Source of the DNA: Deltaproteobacteria bacterium UBA6930
Lineage (GTDB): Bacteria > Myxococcota_A > UBA9160 > UBA6930
NCBI GenBank assembly: GCA_002450755.1
Contig: DKAI01000101.1
Span: 24,254-44,757 of the forward strand
Length of the DNA: 20,504 nucleotides
Direction of reading: 5' to 3'
Position 1 is the first letter of the stretch. Every line of letters starts with the position of its first letter. Position numbers and translations under genes: made by a program. Positions 1 to 5,339 of this stretch are shown piece after piece. The notes below the pieces were generated by a model. That model was not told the origin of the DNA, made no database searches, and saw nothing but the letters and a program-made list of their open reading frames with translations.

Positions 1-1
1 G

Positions 2-208
2 GGTGATATCCAATACATAAATAATTTTACCATACTTCACTCGCGGGGAAATTATAGAGACAGCTTAGAAGAACGGCGACATTTACTTAGGATTTGGCTT
101 AATTACTCCAATGCACGAAGAGTGGGTCCCACTCTGTTAGATCTGTACGCACCCGAGGAGATAGACAAGAGAAGGGACACTTATGAGGACTCCTCGCGAG
201 GTAGTTGA
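2..208 (+). CDS. TauD/TfdA-family Fe(II)/2-oxoglutarate dioxygenase, C-terminal fragment
   Basis: A reading frame is open from the window edge to a TGA at 206-208; the start lies outside the window. The 68 visible residues begin GDIQYINNFTILHSR and continue with RRHLLRIWL. This matches the C-terminal part of TauD/TfdA dioxygenases, where a 'GD...NN...LH.R' segment gives the distal iron-binding His and a later Arg in 'RHLLRLWL' binds 2-oxoglutarate. Such enzymes hydroxylate small organic substrates in the cytoplasm; the substrate cannot be told from this fragment. The stop codon directly abuts the ATG of the next gene, so the two are probably co-transcribed and translationally coupled. The family call rests on motif recognition and is fairly secure. 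The specific activity is unknown. Confidence 0.82.
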   Translation, partial: GDIQYINNFTILHSRGNYRDSLEERRHLLRIWLNYSNARRVGPTLLDLYAPEEIDKRRDTYEDSSRGS

Positions 209-1144
209 ATGAAGATCGCCATTGTTGGGACAGGAGCGATGGGTTCTGTTTATGCAGGCCTGTTCGCCTCTTCAGGACATGATGTATGGGCCGTAGATAA
301 CTGGCGAGAACACATTGACGCCATCATTAGAAATGGTTTACGAGTTGAAGGTGCTAGCGGCGATAGACGTGTGGCAATGAACGCAACGACTACTGTTAAC
401 GATGTCGGGTTGTGCGACCTGGTTGTAATAGCCACTAAATCTTATGACGTTGTTGAAGCGGCTAAACAAACTCAGTCCTTGTTAGATGAGAACACTCTTG
501 TTCTTACTATTCAAAATGGCCTCGGTAGCCCCGAAAAAGTGGCCAAGGTTCTAGGCGACCATAGAGTTGCGATCGGGGTTGTTGGTGGCTTTGGAGCCTC
601 TATTCCCGAGCCAGGACACGTACACCATAACGGGATGGAACTTGTCCGGTTGGGTGAGCTAAAGGGGGGGGTTACGCCGCGCATAGAAGAAGTTGCCAAA
701 GTTTGGCGCGAATCCGGCTTCGCAGTTAAGGCCTTCGATAACCCCCATCAGCTAATCTGGGAAAAGCTTATATGTAACGTTTGTTATAGTGGTTCGACTT
801 CGGTAACGGGGAAAACTATTGGCCAGGTCATCGATGATCCCGACGCCTGGCGGATAGCGTCAGGATGTGCGTTAGAAGCGTTTGAAGTCGCACGGGCAAC
901 TGGGATCCATTTGGATTTTCACGATCCGATTCAATATGTGCGTGAGTTTGGTTCAAAAATTCCTAACGCTAAACCATCAATGCTGTTGGACAGATTGGCG
1001 CGGAGACGGTCTGAGATTGACGCTATAAATGGGGCTATCCCGAGAGCGGCGTCAGAAGTAGGTTTAAAGGCTCCATATAACGAAGTTATTTCTTCCTTGG
1101 TGCGAATTGCCGAGAGAAATTATGGAAACAAAAACAGTCTTTAA
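209..1144 (+). CDS. Ketopantoate reductase (PanE/ApbA) family oxidoreductase
   Basis: This 311-residue cytoplasmic NADPH-dependent reductase has the full PanE/ApbA layout. The N-terminal Rossmann domain has GTGAMG at 7-12, ATKSYD near 75-80 and QNGLG at 102-106 (the family's conserved Asn). The C-terminal domain has the presumed catalytic Lys in WEKLICN (K187) and the family signature SEIDAINGAI near 268-277. PanE reduces 2-dehydropantoate to pantoate for CoA synthesis, and the length is normal. The segment after the catalytic Lys (NVCYSGSTSVTG) differs from the usual 'NxxxNPLTAL'. The neighbour is a TauD-type dioxygenase rather than panB or panC. A paralogue acting on another 2-oxo acid is therefore as likely as true PanE, and no symbol is given. 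The ATG follows the upstream TGA without a gap. Confidence 0.85.
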   Translation: MKIAIVGTGAMGSVYAGLFASSGHDVWAVDNWREHIDAIIRNGLRVEGASGDRRVAMNATTTVNDVGLCDLVVIATKSYDVVEAAKQTQSLLDENTLVLTIQNGLGSPEKVAKVLGDHRVAIGVVGGFGASIPEPGHVHHNGMELVRLGELKGGVTPRIEEVAKVWRESGFAVKAFDNPHQLIWEKLICNVCYSGSTSVTGKTIGQVIDDPDAWRIASGCALEAFEVARATGIHLDFHDPIQYVREFGSKIPNAKPSMLLDRLARRRSEIDAINGAIPRAASEVGLKAPYNEVISSLVRIAERNYGNKNSL

Positions 1145-1162
1145 GGCAATTGGTGAGACCTC

Positions 1163-1621
1163 ATGGAAACAGGTTTACAAAAGAGCAAAGATTTTGCTGG
1201 TGTCGATTGGGCTTGCAGAGCTACTTGGAATTCGTCAGCTAAAAACACCTTTTGGTGTTTAGTAGGCTGCGCGACTGGAGACTTCGCGACGATTTATTGG
1301 TTTCAGGTCTTCTCGCCTACTACTGCTCCGTACATCGTGGTTCCGTTGGCGATGCTGAACGGTCTCGGCACCAGTATTGCCTTGGAGACCATCATACTTA
1401 GAAAGCAACTCGGCTTGGTAGGAGCCTTAAAGACTGCCTTTGGTATGAGCTTGATCAGCATGCTGGGTATGGAATTGGCGATGAACCTGACGGACTTCGC
1501 CCTGGTCGGGGAGGTCGCATTAAGGTGGTGGTCCATTCCACCGAGCCTTTTAATGGGCTTTCTCGCACCGTGGCCTTATAACTATTGGCGACTAAAGAAG
1601 TACGGAAAAGCCTGTCACTAA
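1163..1621 (+). CDS. DUF4396-family integral membrane protein
   Basis: This 152-residue hydrophobic protein has about four predicted membrane segments, roughly residues 28-50, 55-75, 88-110 and 122-140. Features resembling DUF4396 proteins are TFWCLVGCATGD near 29-40 (family pattern 'T..CL.GC..G'), a central S...M.ME segment (SLISMLGMELAMNLTDF near 95-111), and a C-terminal PYNYWRLKKYGK end (family 'P.N.WLI..G'). The function of the family is unknown. The ATG sits 18 nt after the preceding stop with GGTGAG just upstream, so the gene probably belongs to the same transcript as the dioxygenase and reductase. No terminator was found before the convergent gene downstream. Confidence 0.75.
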   Translation: METGLQKSKDFAGVDWACRATWNSSAKNTFWCLVGCATGDFATIYWFQVFSPTTAPYIVVPLAMLNGLGTSIALETIILRKQLGLVGALKTAFGMSLISMLGMELAMNLTDFALVGEVALRWWSIPPSLLMGFLAPWPYNYWRLKKYGKACH

Positions 1622-1654
1622 AAGAACTGTTAGTAAAAGTTTCTGGACGGACTC

Positions 1655-2479
1655 TTAGAACTCTCGGGCTCTTTCTAGTTTCTGCTTGATCCCGATTTCT
1701 TTTAAGTGATTTCCTGAACGGAGAATGGTTACCGTTGGCCCCTGAGTGTACAGCGGTATTCTATGCCCAATCCACATATTCGGAATTTTGGGATCAAACC
1801 AGACTGAAAGCTTGGGTAGGAACGGGGATGCTACCCGATTTAGAAGATTTCCAAGACTGATGGTGTACTGAACTTCTACTATTCCTTCGGCATTCTTTTT
1901 CGAATGGACGACTTTAGCTTTAGCATGAATCAATCTTGGCTTAGGTCGGCAGAGAAAGATTTGAAAGGAGATTTCTTTTTCTTTCCCTTCTACAAGAGGT
2001 CTGAACAAGAGGCTTAATGGAATATTGGAGACCAGGTCGTTCGAAGGGAGTTTCAGCGTTCTCATTTTCTTTTTTGGATCGGATTCTGAGGAAGAGCAAG
2101 ACGCGAAGCCTTCGACGTGATTTATTGTCAACAAGCCGAGACTGTTGCCTTTCAGGTCAACTGAATGAGATTTCTGCAGAAGTGGCTTGAGTTTTGAGCG
2201 TTTGGTGGGTTCAAGCACCATCGAATATGTCATTGAAGCCGAGTGGGTTATTCCGGCTGTGCCCTCCAAGACTGTGTTCCCATCTTCGTTGCTGGTGATC
2301 ACAAGTCTTGCACCGCCTACGGCATTCCCGTCTTCGTCATAGGTGTTAGCGTTAATTGTTTCGTATTTCTCAGGGAGGTTTAGCCGCAGAGCTGACTCCC
2401 CAGAAGCATTACTCCAAGGCCAGCAGACCAGGGTAGCTGTCGAGATGCACAATAAGAGCACTAGGCTTGAGCGGTTCAC
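1655..2479 (-). CDS. Unrecognised secreted protein with Sec signal peptide
   Basis: About 274 residues. The N-terminus (MNRSSLVLLLCISTATLVC) is a typical signal peptide with a short basic region and hydrophobic core; cleavage is plausible around the ASGESA segment. The mature part alternates polar and hydrophobic residues as in beta-rich proteins. It contains a Lys-rich stretch (SDPKKKMR), and its C-terminal part (VWFDPKIPNMWIGHRIPLY, then GPTVTILRSGNH) reads like a compact beta domain. I do not recognise a family. GTG at 2479 is preferred because AAGG lies 7 nt upstream; TTG at 2482 is an alternative. The gene is monocistronic, convergent with the DUF4396 gene and divergent from rplX across about 165 bp. 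Confidence 0.7.
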   Translation of the reverse strand: MNRSSLVLLLCISTATLVCWPWSNASGESALRLNLPEKYETINANTYDEDGNAVGGARLVITSNEDGNTVLEGTAGITHSASMTYSMVLEPTKRSKLKPLLQKSHSVDLKGNSLGLLTINHVEGFASCSSSESDPKKKMRTLKLPSNDLVSNIPLSLLFRPLVEGKEKEISFQIFLCRPKPRLIHAKAKVVHSKKNAEGIVEVQYTISLGNLLNRVASPFLPKLSVWFDPKIPNMWIGHRIPLYTQGPTVTILRSGNHLKEIGIKQKLERAREF

Positions 2480-2645
2480 CAACGAACCTTAGCGGTCAGG
2501 GGTCCCTAAGTCCTCAAAAGGGGGTCCGAAATTGATTTATGTCCCACATACGAAGCCTTCTAACATAAGTTTTGGTCCAAATCGACTGTAGAGGGTTGAC
2601 TTGAGCGCCTAGTCGAGGCACCAATACTGGCTCTTAGGAGAAGAC

Positions 2646-2984
2646 ATGACACTTCGGATGAGAAAAGGCGACCTAGTCCAGGTGGTGAGCGGGTCTGACA
2701 AGGGCAAGCAAGGCAGAATCACTGAGGTCCGTAGTTCGGCTCAAAAAGTTAGGGTTGAAGGTATCCGGATGCAGAAACGTCACCTCAAGCCTGGAAGGAG
2801 TGGCGCTCGGGCTGGTGGGATCGTTGAGCAGGAAGGCTTCATAGCGGTTTCAACCGTTATGTTGGTAGATCCAACGGATGATAAACCTAGTAGAGTTAAG
2901 ATGGAGGACCGCGATGGAGCACGCGTCCGCGTTTTCGTGCGAAGCGGCAATCTGGTGCCGGAACCAACTGGAGCGAGTTCCTAA
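2646..2984 (+). CDS. rplX: 50S ribosomal protein L24
   Basis: This 112-residue protein has the L24 architecture: an N-terminal KOW motif (KGDLVQVVSGSDKGKQG near 7-23), then VEGIRMQKRHLKP and the conserved GGIVEQEGFIAVSTVMLVDP block near 57-76. L24 binds 23S rRNA early and starts 50S assembly. TAGGAG at 2635-2640 sets the ATG. Normally rplX lies in the spc operon between rplN and rplE. Here it stands alone with rpmG, between a secreted-protein gene and aroE. The C-terminal tail (PEPTGASS) is slightly longer than usual. Whether this is the only rplX in the genome cannot be judged here. No convincing -35/-10 pair was found in the 166 bp upstream. Confidence 0.95.
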   Translation: MTLRMRKGDLVQVVSGSDKGKQGRITEVRSSAQKVRVEGIRMQKRHLKPGRSGARAGGIVEQEGFIAVSTVMLVDPTDDKPSRVKMEDRDGARVRVFVRSGNLVPEPTGASS

Positions 2985-3021
2985 TAATTTTATTAAGAAG
3001 TTCCTAACAACTTTGTTGAGA
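2976..3021 (+). repeat. Tandem 23-bp repeat, each copy forming a small hairpin, in the rplX-rpmG junction
   Basis: Positions 2976-2998 and 2999-3021 are two head-to-tail copies with a period of exactly 23. They differ at four positions only: repeat positions 10 and 13 change T to C, and 17 and 20 change A to G. Each copy contains a 4-bp inverted repeat around TTT, which is TAAT-TTT-ATTA in the first and CAAC-TTT-GTTG in the second. All four differences therefore fall into two base pairs (10-20 and 13-17) that change together from T-A to C-G. Copy 1 includes the rplX stop codon. Copy 2 ends 8 nt before the rpmG start, next to its purine-rich ribosome-binding region. Confidence 0.75.
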
Positions 3022-3029
3022 GAGAAGTA

Positions 3030-3197
3030 ATGGCGAAAAGCAAGCGAGAAAAGATAAAACTGGAATCGACCGCAGGTACGGGTCATTACTATACGACGAC
3101 TAAAAACAAAACGAATACCCCAGACAAGCTTGAATTCCGCAAGTATGACCCGGTAGCTCGGAAGCATGTCCTTTATAGGGAAAATAAAATCAAATAG
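3030..3197 (+). CDS. rpmG: 50S ribosomal protein L33
   Basis: This small gene encodes 55 residues (MAKSKREKIKLESTAGTGHY..., ending KHVLYRENKIK). The segments STAGTGHYYTTTKNK and FRKYDPVARKHV are diagnostic of L33, a 50S subunit protein near the E site. It has no cysteine, so it is the zinc-independent C-minus type. The ATG is preceded by the purine-rich GAGAGAGAAG. The stop codon overlaps the 3' end of aroE on the other strand by 8 bp, so no conventional terminator fits between them. The pairing with rplX rather than rpmB, or tRNA-Trp/secE, is uncommon. Confidence 0.95.
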   Translation: MAKSKREKIKLESTAGTGHYYTTTKNKTNTPDKLEFRKYDPVARKHVLYRENKIK

Positions 3198-4035
3198 TCT
3201 TTTTCGTTTGAGACAATGTGTTTCCTGCGGTGTCAAATGCGTCGGCCAAAATTTGCTCGGAAGGGCAAAGACCCGTCCAAAGTCGGATTTGCTCTAAAGC
3301 TTGGCCCACGAGCATCCACTTTCCATTGATCGATACGCAACCTTTCTCTTCTGCATCCCGTAGGAGGCGTGTAGGTTCTGGTGAGTAGATAGCGTCAAAA
3401 ACTATCGATCCTTCGGGAATATTTTTAGACATAACGGGAGAAATATCCTCGCTTAAACCGACGCTTGTCGTATTAATTAGGATATCACACTCGATTTTAG
3501 CTAAGTCCTCAAGAGCTCCGGCTCTTTCTCCTCCGAGCTCGGTAAGTAAAGTTCTTGCCTTTCCAACTGTTCGATTTAAGACCGTTACATGGGCGCCTGA
3601 CTGAAGAAGCCCAAAGATCGCAGCGCGCGCAGCACCACCGGCACCCAACACTACTGCGCGCTTGTCTTTGAGTGGAGTGGTTCTTTCCAGCGCACGAACT
3701 AGGCCAATACAGTCCGTGTTGGAACCAACTAGTCGATTTTCGCGGAGTGTAATCGTGTTTACTGCTCCAATTTTAGAAGCCACCTGGTCCACTTCGTCCA
3801 GGTAGGGAATTACGTTTTGCTTGTGAGGAATTGAGACGGCCAATTGGCGCAATCCTAGAGCTTTGCATCCTGCTATAGCGGAGGCAAGTTGCTCTGGGAT
3901 CACGTCGAAGGCTAGGAATCGCGCATCAATTCCTAGCGATTTGAAGGCGGCGTTGTGCATGGCCGGCGAACGAGAGTGACCCGCAGGGTGGAGAATAACG
4001 CCGCAGAGCTGTGTTGTAGGCGATATCTTCTTCAT
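3190..4035 (-). CDS. aroE: Shikimate dehydrogenase (NADP+)
   Basis: This 281-residue enzyme reduces 3-dehydroshikimate to shikimate with NADPH in the cytoplasmic aromatic amino acid pathway. The substrate site is visible as HSRSPAMHN (20-28), VSIPHK with catalytic Lys72, GAVNT (90-94) and NTDCIG with Asp108. The cofactor domain has the GAGGAA loop (131-136) and NRT (154-156), which is typical of the NADP-specific AroE class. The C-terminal segment GKWMLVGQALEQ carries the conserved Gln region. The ATG at 4035 begins MKKISPTTQL; the longer frame upstream has no family similarity. No strong ribosome-binding site precedes it. It is divergent from purE across 107 bp and overlaps rpmG tail to tail. 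Confidence 0.95.
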   Translation of the reverse strand: MKKISPTTQLCGVILHPAGHSRSPAMHNAAFKSLGIDARFLAFDVIPEQLASAIAGCKALGLRQLAVSIPHKQNVIPYLDEVDQVASKIGAVNTITLRENRLVGSNTDCIGLVRALERTTPLKDKRAVVLGAGGAARAAIFGLLQSGAHVTVLNRTVGKARTLLTELGGERAGALEDLAKIECDILINTTSVGLSEDISPVMSKNIPEGSIVFDAIYSPEPTRLLRDAEEKGCVSINGKWMLVGQALEQIRLWTGLCPSEQILADAFDTAGNTLSQTKKTI

Positions 4036-4142
4036 TGGCTTCAAACCTACGCTATCAAAGCTTAAAAGTGAAAGAAAGGTTGGTGGCCGTTTGGGGTATG
4101 TTCGCACTACACTGCCGTCTTTATAATTTATGGGAGGAACCT

Positions 4143-4622
4143 TTGAGTAAGCCACGCGTAGCAGTATTGATGGGAAGTAAAAATGACTATGACATTATGC
4201 GTCCGGCGGAAGAGACTCTTGAGAGTCTTGGGATTGAAGCCGATGTTCGAGTGATTTCGGCACACCGCACTCCTGGTCGGCTGGTGGATTTTCTGGGCGA
4301 AGCTGAAAAAACAGGCTTTGAGGTTGTGATTTGCGGTGCGGGAGGTGCTGCCCATCTAGCTGGAGTGGCAGCTGCCCATACGATCTTGCCTGTGCTTGGC
4401 GTACCTATCGAGAGCTCGCCACTGAAGGGCCTAGACGCGCTATTGGCGACTGTTCAGATGCCTGGAGGAATTCCGGTCGGAACACTTGCGATCGGAAAGG
4501 CAGGGGCTAAGAATGCTGCGCTTCTCGCAGCTGCGATTATCGCGCGTAAGGACGAGGGTATTCGAGCGAACTTACAAGAGTTTCGACGAGCACAGTCGGA
4601 AGATGTTCCGGATCGCCCTTAG
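4143..4622 (+). CDS. purE: N5-carboxyaminoimidazole ribonucleotide mutase (class I PurE)
   Basis: This 159-residue purine biosynthesis enzyme normally forms an octamer that converts N5-CAIR to CAIR. The whole signature is present: VAVLMGSKNDYDIM near 6-19, the active-site SAHRTP near 39-44, CGAGGAAHLAGVAAA near 64-78, then PVLGVPIES and VQMPGGIPVGT. TTG at 4143 is the likely start because GGGAGG at 4131-4136 is well placed and the family begins just before this point. Upstream in-frame ATGs would add residues with no counterpart in PurE. The partner gene purK is not nearby. The gene is divergent from aroE and convergent with the uracil-DNA glycosylase gene 27 bp downstream. Confidence 0.95.
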   Translation: MSKPRVAVLMGSKNDYDIMRPAEETLESLGIEADVRVISAHRTPGRLVDFLGEAEKTGFEVVICGAGGAAHLAGVAAAHTILPVLGVPIESSPLKGLDALLATVQMPGGIPVGTLAIGKAGAKNAALLAAAIIARKDEGIRANLQEFRRAQSEDVPDRP

Positions 4623-4649
4623 AGGCTGTCCAAATGCTAACTGCCTGCA

Positions 4650-5339
4650 CTAGACGGAGGTTTCTCTGGATCTAGCTAGGGCTGCCTTTAAGTCCTGCCA
4701 AACCAAACGACGATTCTGCTCGGTGTACTGCCGAAGGACAAAAGCTGGATGGAGGGTTGGCATGACAGGGATTCCTTGATATTCGTGCCAGGTGCCCCGT
4801 ACCTTTGTAATTGCAATATCTTTTCCGAGTAGCAAGCTGGAGGCGGGTTTGCCCAGAGTTACAATCGTTTTAGGAGACACAGCCTTAATTTGAGAATCGA
4901 GGAATGTTCTGCAGGTTCCGACTTCTGTAGGTGTTGGAGTTCTGTTTTTTGGGGGCCTACATTTTACAATGTTACAAATGTAAGCCTCCTTCCGTGTGAT
5001 ACCGAGACCATTCTCGATCATCTTTGTAAGAAGTTCTCCTGCCCGCCCAACGAAAGGTAAGCCAAGAAGGTCCTCTTTTTCTCCTGGTCCTTCTCCTATA
5101 AACATGAGATTGGCGTTCGGATCGCCGTCCCCGAAAACGATTTGGGTCCTTTGCTCATGCAGCGGGCATCGGGTGCAACCCTTGAGTTGATCATGGATAA
5201 GGCCTAAAGCAGGAGATGTTTTATTTTCGTCACTTTGTAAACGTTTAATCGGTGCGACACCTTCCTCCACAAATTCTTCAACGTGTCTTAAAGCGGATCG
5301 AATCGTCTCATATAGCAGGTTCGATTTGTCAGTTTTCAT
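4650..5339 (-). CDS. Family 4 uracil-DNA glycosylase with [4Fe-4S] cluster
   Basis: This 229-residue enzyme removes uracil from DNA as the first step of base excision repair. The family 4 layout is clear. Four cluster cysteines are at C55, C58, C127 and C143, with the CTRCPL and KCRPPKNRTP contexts. The active-site motif GEGPGEKED is at 82-90, and the C-terminal motif PTLHPAF contains His197. The ATG at 5339 is supported by GGAG 4 nt upstream and by an 11-nt overlap with the preceding cytochrome gene, which indicates translational coupling. The N-terminal 45 residues are a variable helix-rich extension common in this family. A bifunctional or specialised substrate range cannot be excluded. 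Confidence 0.93.
   Translation of the reverse strand: MKTDKSNLLYETIRSALRHVEEFVEEGVAPIKRLQSDENKTSPALGLIHDQLKGCTRCPLHEQRTQIVFGDGDPNANLMFIGEGPGEKEDLLGLPFVGRAGELLTKMIENGLGITRKEAYICNIVKCRPPKNRTPTPTEVGTCRTFLDSQIKAVSPKTIVTLGKPASSLLLGKDIAITKVRGTWHEYQGIPVMPTLHPAFVLRQYTEQNRRLVWQDLKAALARSRETSV

Noticed and set aside
192..201. 10-bp palindrome CCTCGCGAGG at the end of the dioxygenase gene
   Set aside because: It is coding sequence, not followed by a T run, and too short to support a regulatory call.
2596..2628. TTGACT as a -35 box for rplX
   Set aside because: The nearest -10-like AATACT is 21 bp away; no acceptable pair at normal spacing.
2850..3236. Minus-strand frame of 128 codons across rplX and rpmG
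   Set aside because: It lies opposite two clear ribosomal protein genes, shows no family features and has no credible start context.
4122..4127. Perfect TATAAT before purE
   Set aside because: No usable -35 lies 16-18 bp upstream, and the start it implies would fall on the purE ribosome-binding site, removing it from the transcript.
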